NCBI GenBank assembly: GCA_964346325.1
Contig: CAYFUK010000039.1
Coordinates: forward strand, 1-10,842
Origin: JAUVDZ01 sp964346325
Lineage (GTDB): Bacteria > Patescibacteriota > Gracilibacteria > UBA1369 > PNNO01
DNA length: 10,842 bases
Direction of reading: 5' to 3'
The notes under the pieces are model-generated. The model did not search any database. It was not told the origin of the DNA and was given only the letters and a program-made list of their open reading frames with translations. Position 1 is the first letter of the stretch. Every line of letters starts with the position of its first letter. Below are positions 5,636 to 10,842 of the stretch, one piece after another. A program made the position numbers and the translations under genes.

Positions 5636-8056
5636 TTATTTAATTACAATATTTACCAGGCGTCCCGGTACATAAATTTCTTTAACTATTGTACCGTTCT
5701 CAAGATATTTTTTAACATTATACTGATTTCTGGCCATTTTAATTGCTTCTTTTTCTTCAATGTCAGCCGGTGCATTAATTTTTGCTCTTACTTTTCCGTT
5801 AATCTGAACAACCAATTCAATGTTGTCTTCAATTAAATAAGCTTCATCAAATTTTGGCCATTTGGAGTTAAAAACACTTTGTTTTTCACCGAGCCATTCC
5901 CATAATTCTTCTGCCAGATGAGGTGCAAAAGGCGCAATTAATTTAACCGCAGCTTTTTTGGAAACTTTATCTATTCTCGTCTTTGTCGCGGTATTAGTGA
6001 ACTCCATTAATGAAGAAACACATGTATTAAACTGTAATTCTTCAATATCTTCACTGATTTTTTTGATACCCTTATTAAGGGCTATTTTTAATCCTTTTTT
6101 ATCCTCAACTTTTGCATCCGTATAAATTAAATCAAAAAATTTATCTACAAATCGCGCAATACCTTTAATACCACTGTCATTCCAGTCACCACCTTCACTG
6201 AACGGACCCATGAACATCAAATACATCCTGAAAATATCGCTCCCGTATTTTTCAACAAATTCATCCGGAGAAACAACATTACCTTTTGATTTTGACATTT
6301 TTGCACCGTTTTTTGTTATCAGTCCCTGATGAACAAGTTTTTTAAATGGTTCTTCAAAATCTATAAAACCTAAATCTTTCATTACTTTATTAATAAATCT
6401 TGCATATAAAAGGTGCATACAGGCATGCTCGGGTCCGCCAATATACATATCAACAGGAAGCCATTTATTGGTGCGTTTTTTATCAAATGCTTTTTTGTCA
6501 TTGTTGGCACTCGGATACCTTAAAAAATACCAGCTGGAACATACAAAAGTATCCATTGTGTCAGCTTCGCGCTGTGCTTTTTTGCCGCAATTAGGGCATT
6601 TTGTGTTTATAAAACTTTTTACGGTTGCAAGAGGGGACTTACCTTTAGGTTTGTAATCTATACCTTTCATCATAGGTAATTTAACGGGAAGATCTTTTTC
6701 GGGAACAGGCATTTCACCGCATTTATCACAATAAATTATAGGTATAGGAGCTCCCCAGAACCTCTGTCGTGAAATGAGCCAGTCCCTTAATTTATATTGA
6801 ATTTTAAAATTGCCTTTTTCTTCTTTTTTAAGCAGGTTTGTGATTTCTTTACGTGCTTGTTTCGAATTTTTTCCATTAAAATCATCCGAATTAACAAGAA
6901 TGCCATCCTCTATGAAAGCCTCTTGCTTTATATTCGATTTCGCATCTTCGGGTTTAATGACTTCTTTTATAGGCAATTTATACTTTTTTGCGAATTCATA
7001 ATCTCTTTCGTCGTGTGCGGGAACAGCCATAACCGCACCGGTTCCGTAAGATACAAGCACATAATCAGCTATCCAGACCGGAACTGTTTCATTATTAACA
7101 GGATTAATTACATATGCACCCGTTTCCACCCCCGTTTTATCTCTTCCTTCGGCGGTTCTTTCGATGTCGTTTTCTTTTCGTGCTTTTTTAATATAATCAT
7201 TTACATTTTCTTTATGTTCTTTTGTTGTAATTTTTTTTACTAATTTATGTTCAGGTGCCAGAATCATGTAGGTACAGCCAAATAATGTATCGATCCTTGT
7301 TGTGAAAACTTTTATGGAATTCCCGGTTTTTTCTTTTGTTTCAGGATCAACAAATTCAAAAATAATTTCCGAACCAATGCTTTTTCCTATCCAGTGCTCC
7401 TGCATTAATTTAGTTTTTTCCGGCCAGTCAAGCCCTTTAAAATCAAGCAATCTTTCCGCATATTTGCGAATATTAAAAAACCATTGATTTAAGTCCTTTT
7501 TTGTTACTTCCGCATTGCATCTTTCGCACTGTCCTTCATGTACCTGCTCGTTAGCGAGTACGGTTTTACATTTGGGGCACCAGTTAACGGGTGATTTCTT
7601 TTTATAAGCTAATTTATTTTTGAATAATTGCAGAAATAACCACTGAGTCCATTTATAATATTCGGGAGAGCTTGTTTGAACTTCCTGACTCCAATCATAC
7701 ATCGTTCCCATTTTACTCAATTGTTTTCGCATATAATCAATATTTTTTTTGGTACTCTTTGCAGGAGGAACCCCATGTTTTATTGCATAGTTCTCTGCAG
7801 GAAGACCAAAACTGTCAAAGCCCATCGGCTCGAAAACATTGTGTCCTTTCATTCTTTTATATCTTCCCCAGCTATCGGCCGGGGCATAACTGTACCAGTG
7901 TCCGATATGAAGTTTGTCTCCGCTCGGATAGGGGAACATAACCAAATTATAATATTTCGGATGTTTGGAATCATTAAAGTCAGTTTTATATAGGTTTTGT
8001 TTCTCCCATTTAGCCTGCCATTTTTTTTCGGCTTTTTGAGGTTCGTACAATGACAT
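5636..8056 (-). CDS. leuS: Leucyl-tRNA synthetase
   Basis: It charges tRNA-Leu with leucine in the cytoplasm. From ATG 8056 the protein is 806 residues, normal for bacterial LeuRS. The HIGH motif is at 50-53 (in PYPSGDKLHIGH) and KMSKS at 586-590. A zinc knuckle is formed by Cys160, 163, 177 and 180. The CP1 editing domain has TTRIDTLFG (252-260) and VPAHDERDYEF, with the editing Asp at about 349, so proofreading looks intact. A second Cys-pair zinc module is at 443/446 and 487/490. The C-terminal region has the anticodon-binding domain (PFAPHLAEELWE) and the small terminal domain (VVQINGKVRAKI). TTG 8062 in the same frame would add two residues; ATG is preferred. It lies downstream of the PAS-protein pair with a -10-like box between, and upstream of folD. 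Confidence 0.97.
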   Translation of the reverse strand: MSLYEPQKAEKKWQAKWEKQNLYKTDFNDSKHPKYYNLVMFPYPSGDKLHIGHWYSYAPADSWGRYKRMKGHNVFEPMGFDSFGLPAENYAIKHGVPPAKSTKKNIDYMRKQLSKMGTMYDWSQEVQTSSPEYYKWTQWLFLQLFKNKLAYKKKSPVNWCPKCKTVLANEQVHEGQCERCNAEVTKKDLNQWFFNIRKYAERLLDFKGLDWPEKTKLMQEHWIGKSIGSEIIFEFVDPETKEKTGNSIKVFTTRIDTLFGCTYMILAPEHKLVKKITTKEHKENVNDYIKKARKENDIERTAEGRDKTGVETGAYVINPVNNETVPVWIADYVLVSYGTGAVMAVPAHDERDYEFAKKYKLPIKEVIKPEDAKSNIKQEAFIEDGILVNSDDFNGKNSKQARKEITNLLKKEEKGNFKIQYKLRDWLISRQRFWGAPIPIIYCDKCGEMPVPEKDLPVKLPMMKGIDYKPKGKSPLATVKSFINTKCPNCGKKAQREADTMDTFVCSSWYFLRYPSANNDKKAFDKKRTNKWLPVDMYIGGPEHACMHLLYARFINKVMKDLGFIDFEEPFKKLVHQGLITKNGAKMSKSKGNVVSPDEFVEKYGSDIFRMYLMFMGPFSEGGDWNDSGIKGIARFVDKFFDLIYTDAKVEDKKGLKIALNKGIKKISEDIEELQFNTCVSSLMEFTNTATKTRIDKVSKKAAVKLIAPFAPHLAEELWEWLGEKQSVFNSKWPKFDEAYLIEDNIELVVQINGKVRAKINAPADIEEKEAIKMARNQYNVKKYLENGTIVKEIYVPGRLVNIVIK

Positions 8057-8070
8057 TTTCAAATAGAGTT

Positions 8071-8104
8071 AAAAAGCACTTTATAAATTATACATAAAAA
8101 AGTG
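8071..8104 (-). terminator. Weak terminator candidate after the PAS-protein pair
   Basis: On the minus strand CACTTT (8104-8099) pairs with AAAGTG (8082-8077), followed by CTTTTT (8076-8071). The 6-bp stem has only two G-C pairs and a 16-nt loop, so the strength is doubtful. The predicted leuS -10 box lies inside the loop. Confidence 0.25.
8087..8092 (-). promoter_or_regulatory. -10 box of a probable leuS promoter
   Basis: A perfect TATAAT on the minus strand (8092-8087), preceded directly by TG, with a predicted start near 8080 and a leader of about 24 nt. No good -35 box is seen at 17 nt (TAGTAT), so this rests on the -10 alone. Confidence 0.35.
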
Positions 8105-8112
8105 ATTTTATA

Positions 8113-8646
8113 CTATTTATTTCCGAGTGGCCTGGAAATATCTTTTAATATCAAGGCAATACCGATGATTTCTTCGTTTTGTTTTGAAGTAAGAGGGTAT
8201 CCGTCGGACATATACATATCATATTCACCGTTGGGTTTTTGAATTCTAAAAGGCCCGATATTAGAGATTTCATTCTGATCTTGAATTATTTCTATTAAAT
8301 TATTCGCAAAATAAGGCAGATCTTTGGGATGTATGAAGTTAAATAAATTGTTGTTTTTTAATTCATCATTTGAAAAATTCAGTTTGTCGCCTGTATTTTC
8401 ACTTAAAAAATGAATGGTGGCATCTTTTTTAAGAATAAAAACCATGTCCATATAGTTTTCAACTATCTTTCTGTAATAATCTTCGTCTTCTGTTGTTTCG
8501 AATCCTGAAATCTCAAACACGGAAGCCTTAAAATCATCATGATTGAGTTTATGTTCACCAAAAATAAAGAGTATTGATGTGATAGATATTATTATACCAC
8601 ATACTCCCAGGGTTATAAGCTTTGATTTTGTTAACAATGAGGTCAT
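8113..8646 (-). CDS. Membrane-anchored stand-alone PAS-like protein, copy 2
   Basis: A 177-residue protein from ATG 8646. The frame is open to TTG 8703, but the chosen start is decided by its neighbour. From ATG 8646 the N-terminus (MTSLLTKSKL) aligns end to end with the upstream paralogue (MTTNITKRKL), and the gap to that gene's stop is 7 nt rather than a 50-nt overlap. One hydrophobic helix spans about 11-30. A PAS-like fold follows (about 63-171): MVFILKKDATIHFLS as the first strands, then HPKDLPYFANNL (106-117), GPFRIQKPNGEY (131-142) and GIALILKDIS (162-171). No kinase, cyclase or DNA-binding domain follows. The basic N-terminus suggests the PAS part is outside the cytoplasmic membrane (inference). 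Ligand and partner are unknown. It is probably co-transcribed with copy 1. Confidence 0.8.
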   Translation of the reverse strand: MTSLLTKSKLITLGVCGIIISITSILFIFGEHKLNHDDFKASVFEISGFETTEDEDYYRKIVENYMDMVFILKKDATIHFLSENTGDKLNFSNDELKNNNLFNFIHPKDLPYFANNLIEIIQDQNEISNIGPFRIQKPNGEYDMYMSDGYPLTSKQNEEIIGIALILKDISRPLGNK

Positions 8647-8653
8647 TGGCTGA

Positions 8654-9226
8654 TTATTTTTGATTAGTGATTTCGGGAATATTGTCTTCCAAAACATCGC
8701 CAAGTGGTACGGATATATTTTTTAATGTTACGACTGAAGCGATTTTTTCTTCCTCTTCCGTAAATATCGGCATTAGATCGATAAGATAAGTAATATAATT
8801 TCCTTCTTTTGTTTTAATACGTATTGGGCCCGCCGCCTCGATAGTATGTGGTTTTTTATTGTATTTTAATAATAGGTTCGCAAATTCCGTAAGATCTTTT
8901 GGGTGTACAAGAGATAATGAATTCATATTTTCATTATTATCCAAATTATAACCATGAATTTTTTCCAGTTTTGGAGTTATATAAATAAATTCCCTTTGAT
9001 TATTAATAATAGCAAAATCATCACCTCCGATATGAAAATAATCTCTTAAGTTTGTATCGGAATAATTTTTTAATTCATTAAAATCATTTAAAATAAATGT
9101 TTGTACTTCATGATGCGAATCTTCAATATTACCGCTACCCATTACCAAAAACACACTTGACATCGTTACAAGAAACATACTCGTTGCAATCGCGAAAAGT
9201 TTCCTTTTGGTTATATTTGTTGTCAT
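8654..9226 (-). CDS. Membrane-anchored stand-alone PAS-like protein, copy 1
   Basis: A 190-residue protein with a basic N-terminus (KRK at 7-9), one hydrophobic helix at about 10-30, a 35-residue linker and a PAS-like domain at about 63-172. Key stretches are FAIINNQREFIYITP (71-85), the helix-rich middle with VHPKDLTEFANLLL (107-120), GPIRIKTKEGNYITYLID (133-150) and ASVVTLKNIS (163-172). A 12-residue acidic tail absent from copy 2 ends it. HPKDLxxFAN, GPxRIxxxxGxY and LKxISxPLG are shared with copy 2, so the two arose by tandem duplication but have diverged strongly. There is no output domain. It is first in the pair, with a good promoter 40 nt upstream. The leader ends in an ACAAACAAACAAA run with no Shine-Dalgarno sequence. 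A signalling role is inferred from the fold only; a divergent small membrane protein gene lies next door. Confidence 0.82.
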   Translation of the reverse strand: MTTNITKRKLFAIATSMFLVTMSSVFLVMGSGNIEDSHHEVQTFILNDFNELKNYSDTNLRDYFHIGGDDFAIINNQREFIYITPKLEKIHGYNLDNNENMNSLSLVHPKDLTEFANLLLKYNKKPHTIEAAGPIRIKTKEGNYITYLIDLMPIFTEEEEKIASVVTLKNISVPLGDVLEDNIPEITNQK

Positions 9227-9266
9227 TTTGTTTGTTTGTTTCTATTTAAACTTTCCGAACACCTAT

Positions 9267-9295
9267 ATTATGCCATAAATCTCACAAAAAGTCAA
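9267..9295 (-). promoter_or_regulatory. Promoter for the two PAS-protein genes
   Basis: On the minus strand TTGACT (9295-9290), 17 nt, CATAAT (9272-9267). Each box matches five of six consensus bases. The predicted start is near 9260, with a leader of about 34 nt. Confidence 0.65.
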
Positions 9296-9315
9296 TAAGT
9301 TGCGAAGTGAGATTT
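9277..9315. repeat. 9-bp inverted repeat between divergent promoters, possible operator
   Basis: AAATCTCAC (9277-9285) and GTGAGATTT (9307-9315) are perfect inverted arms whose centres are 30 bp apart, about three helical turns. The left arm lies in the spacer of the PAS-gene promoter. The right arm touches the -35 box of the opposite promoter. One dimeric regulator could control both directions (inference). Confidence 0.45.
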
Positions 9316-9342
9316 TACTTAATTTTAAAAATATTGTATAAT
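9314..9342 (+). promoter_or_regulatory. Promoter for the 52-codon membrane protein gene
   Basis: TTTACT (9314-9319), a 17-nt spacer, and a perfect TATAAT (9337-9342). The predicted start is near 9349, leaving about 19 nt of A-rich leader before ATG 9368. It supports the small ORF as a real gene. Confidence 0.6.
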
Positions 9343-9367
9343 AAAAAAAGAAAAAATAAAAATAAAA

Positions 9368-9526
9368 ATGAAAATAAATTCAAGATCCAGTTTTGGTCTA
9401 AGAATAATTGATTTTATAAACAATCAATATTGGCTTACTGCGGCACTATCAATAACCTTGTCCGGAATTGCTGTTTTATGGGCTATAGGTTTGATATTTA
9501 TTTTTAGTATTCAAAATACTCTTTAA
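9368..9526 (+). CDS. Small single-span membrane protein, 52 residues
   Basis: ATG 9368 to TAA 9524-9526. The N-terminal 22 residues are basic (Lys2, Arg6, Arg12) and amphipathic. Residues 23-48 are a continuous hydrophobic helix containing LSGIAVLWAIGLIFIF, followed by a short polar tail ending in QNTL. It is probably an inner-membrane protein with the N-terminus inside. Support comes from a good promoter at the right distance, an ATG, and the same A-rich pre-start sequence (AATAAAAATG) as the 308 gene. The last 23 nt overlap the convergent end of the tmk-like gene. No family is recognised. It is divergent from the PAS-protein pair and may work with it; this is inference from position. Confidence 0.6.
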   Translation: MKINSRSSFGLRIIDFINNQYWLTAALSITLSGIAVLWAIGLIFIFSIQNTL

Positions 9527-10094
9527 CTCCTTCCCAGACAAGTCTTGCTGTATCCTCTTTTTTCTCCTGCAATTTGATTATGTACCATGCATATTTTTTT
9601 GCCAGATCCAAATGAGCTTTTCTGGCTTTTTTCATTAAATTGTCATTTGTTTCATGGATATGTTTTTTCTCGATGGCTTGCTTGGTTCTTTCACCATCAA
9701 TCAAAATGGCCATATCTGATCGCAACAGATATTTATTTGTTTGTTCAAGCCATTCTTCGTTTGCTCCTTTTGCGCTTCCCCATGCCAGTGCCGTACCAAT
9801 ATAGTCTTCCGCAATAACTGTTTTGCCCTGCATCAGCATGTTTTTTAATTCAGGTTCAAATTGGTGCCTGTTAATAACAAACCAAAGCTGGAGTTCTTCT
9901 TCCGATATAACCTGACCACCTTCACGTAAAATTTTGTTAAGATACGGACCCGAAGGCTCCAAATCATAAATAGGATATTTAATATATACAGGATCAAACC
10001 CTTCTTTTTTAATTCTGTCAGCCAAAATTCGTGCATGCGTTGACTTGCCTATATTATTGATTCCATAGAATGTGATGAATTTTCCTCTGAACAT
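9504..10094 (-). CDS. tmk: Thymidylate-kinase-like protein, divergent CPR form
   Basis: Expected reaction: dTMP plus ATP gives dTDP. The 196 residues fit the family. The P-loop is GINNIGKST (11-19). NRHQ (75-78) matches the nucleotide-binding DRxQ region, and ISEEELQLWF precedes it. Two usual signature residues differ. The FEG before the P-loop is FYG (Glu to Tyr), and the DRY motif is EDY (96-98, in AEDYIGTALAWG). The LID region is DGERTKQAIEKKHIHE (133-148), basic but unlike the common form. From memory this EDY/AWG variant recurs in CPR bacteria, so it is probably their normal thymidylate kinase; another nucleotide specificity is possible. It overlaps the dut stop by one base (TAATG), so translation is probably coupled and the pair supplies dTTP. 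Confidence 0.85.
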   Translation of the reverse strand: MFRGKFITFYGINNIGKSTHARILADRIKKEGFDPVYIKYPIYDLEPSGPYLNKILREGGQVISEEELQLWFVINRHQFEPELKNMLMQGKTVIAEDYIGTALAWGSAKGANEEWLEQTNKYLLRSDMAILIDGERTKQAIEKKHIHETNDNLMKKARKAHLDLAKKYAWYIIKLQEKKEDTARLVWEGVKEYFEY

Positions 10095-10537
10095 TATTGT
10101 TTGTTATCGGTCGAACCAAACCCTCCTCGTGACTTGTCAGTCATTCTATCTACTTCCTCCCAATCAAGTTTATCAATTCTAATAAAAACTCCCTGTGCTA
10201 TTTTTTCCCCTCGATTTACTATAACAGCTTTGTCGGTAAAATTATATACCTGAATTTTTATTTCATCTTCATTGCCGCAATAATCATGGTCGATAATGCC
10301 AAGGCCGTGCGGCTGTGTTAAGCCTTTTTTCTTTGGAGTTGAGCTGCGTGAAGCAACCATGAGCATATAACCGTTCGGAACTTCAACAATTATATTGCCG
10401 GGTAAAAGTTTTATTTCTTTTGGCGGGATTTCGGCCTTTTCTCTTGCTAAAATATCAAATCCCACACTTCCTCCCGTTTCATATGCAGGTAAAGGCAATG
10501 ATTTATCAATGCGTTTAATTTTTGCTTTATTATTCAT
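10094..10537 (-). CDS. dut: dUTP diphosphatase (trimeric dUTPase)
   Basis: It hydrolyses dUTP to dUMP and PPi, keeping uracil out of DNA and feeding dTMP synthesis. The 147 residues carry all five motifs of the trimeric family: GSVGFDILA (23-31), ASRSST (62-67), GLGIIDHDYCG (78-88) with the catalytic Asp, RGEKIAQG (109-116), and the flexible C-terminal SRGGFGST (136-143) that closes over the substrate. Motif 3 has three extra residues (NED) before EIKI, a variant seen in some dUTPases. It is first in a two-gene unit with the tmk-like gene. The leader has no Shine-Dalgarno sequence. Confidence 0.95.
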   Translation of the reverse strand: MNNKAKIKRIDKSLPLPAYETGGSVGFDILAREKAEIPPKEIKLLPGNIIVEVPNGYMLMVASRSSTPKKKGLTQPHGLGIIDHDYCGNEDEIKIQVYNFTDKAVIVNRGEKIAQGVFIRIDKLDWEEVDRMTDKSRGGFGSTDNKQ

Positions 10538-10539
10538 AA

Positions 10540-10568
10540 TTGAATTGACTTTAAAGTTCAGGTATAAT
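10540..10568 (+). promoter_or_regulatory. Promoter for the DUF1385 gene
   Basis: TTGAAT (10540-10545), 17 nt, perfect TATAAT (10563-10568). The predicted start is near 10575, with a leader of about 34 nt. A better-looking TTGACT at 10545-10550 is only 12 nt from the -10. Confidence 0.55.
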
Positions 10569-10593
10569 TTAATGAATGACTGGAAATAGTCAA
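10566..10593 (-). promoter_or_regulatory. Promoter for dut-tmk
   Basis: On the minus strand TTGACT (10593-10588), a 16-nt spacer, TAAATT (10571-10566). The -10 overlaps the -10 of the opposite promoter by three bases, so the two starts should compete for polymerase (inference). Confidence 0.4.
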
Positions 10594-10608
10594 TTAATAA
10601 AAATTATA

Positions 10609-10842
10609 ATGCAAACAAAAGATAATAAGAAAATAGATTTTGCAGTGGGCGGGCAGGCGGTTATTGAAGGTGTAATGATGCGCTCAAATGATTTTATTAC
10701 TGTTGCCGTACGCAGAGGAAGTGGTGATATTGAGCTTAAAGATGACCCTTTTAAATCAATCACAAAGAAAATAAAAATACTTGGATGGCCTTTTGTTAGG
10801 GGAGTGGTAGGCCTTTTTGAAATGATGGTTGTTGGAATGAAA
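10609..10842 (+). CDS. DUF1385 / YqhQ-family membrane protein, 5' part
   Basis: The first 78 codons of a gene cut by the window end. After a short basic start comes the family signature VGGQAVIEGVMMR (13-25), then an acidic loop and ILGWPFVRGVVGLFEMM (about 59-75), the start of the membrane-embedded part. The family is widespread in bacteria as a multi-span protein of unsettled function, often encoded near prfA. What follows here is not visible. ATG 10609 is the only sensible start and has an AT-rich leader without a Shine-Dalgarno sequence. Confidence 0.9.
   Translation, partial: MQTKDNKKIDFAVGGQAVIEGVMMRSNDFITVAVRRGSGDIELKDDPFKSITKKIKILGWPFVRGVVGLFEMMVVGMK

Noticed and set aside
6797..7243. 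148-codon plus-strand open frame opposite leuS, Phe-rich
   Set aside because: The Phe/Ile composition is the antisense of Lys/Glu-rich LeuRS coding and there is no promoter-linked start.
8647..8703. N-terminal extension of the second PAS-like protein from TTG 8703 (19 extra residues)
   Set aside because: It would overlap the upstream gene by 50 nt, and the extension has no counterpart in the paralogue, which aligns from ATG 8646.
10545..10568. TTGACT (10545) as -35 for the DUF1385 promoter
   Set aside because: Its spacer to TATAAT is only 12 nt; TTGAAT five bases upstream gives 17.
1..10842. UGA reassignment (as in Gracilibacteria), since no complete gene ends in TGA
   Set aside because: No in-frame TGA occurs inside any conserved gene and all motif glycines are GGN. 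With so few stops, absence of TGA fits AT-rich chance.
1..10842. tRNA, rRNA, CRISPR array or insertion sequence
   Set aside because: No cloverleaf-like, regularly spaced repeat, transposase or terminal-repeat signal was seen; intergenic space is too short for most of these.

Overview
This is an AT-rich, compactly coded bacterial window. It most likely comes from a Candidate Phyla Radiation (Patescibacteria / Parcubacteria-like) genome. That placement is inference. It rests on a divergent thymidylate-kinase-like protein (GINNIGKST P-loop, EDY in place of the usual DRY motif), a form I associate with CPR genomes, on the absence of Shine-Dalgarno-like sequence before essentially every start codon, and on very short intergenic gaps. 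All complete genes read through with the standard code and end in TAA or TAG.

Layout. Positions 1-224 hold the 3' end of an unidentified gene that looks frameshifted at a T4A7 tract. A promoter (243-271) precedes an unrecognised exported, acidic protein (308-973) built from two 54-residue-period cysteine repeats and a Thr/Ser/Glu-rich tail with a perfect 36-bp DNA duplication. A strong intrinsic terminator (995-1026) closes that unit. A lone slipin/stomatin gene (1089-1856) follows and converges on the next block.

The minus-strand block 8056-1889 carries leuS (leucyl-tRNA synthetase), then folD, purF and purD. folD has its own promoter (5600-5628). purF and purD each follow with an 11-nt gap, so folD-purF-purD looks like one operon for early purine synthesis plus one-carbon folate supply. 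PurF carries four cysteines matching the [4Fe-4S] type but has no propeptide. PurD looks archaeal-like.

Upstream of leuS lie two tandem paralogous genes (8646-8113 and 9226-8654). Each encodes one N-terminal membrane segment and one PAS-like domain with no output domain. They are read from a good promoter (9267-9295). Back to back with it is another good promoter (9314-9342) driving a 52-codon single-span membrane protein (9368-9526). A 9-bp inverted repeat (9277-9285 / 9307-9315) touches both promoters. This divergent cluster is the best candidate in the window for an undescribed small sensory or envelope system.

Finally, dut (10537-10094) and a tmk-like gene (10094-9504) overlap by one base (TAATG) and together serve dTTP synthesis and dUTP removal. 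They diverge, through overlapping promoters, from the start of a DUF1385/YqhQ-family gene (10609 to the window end).
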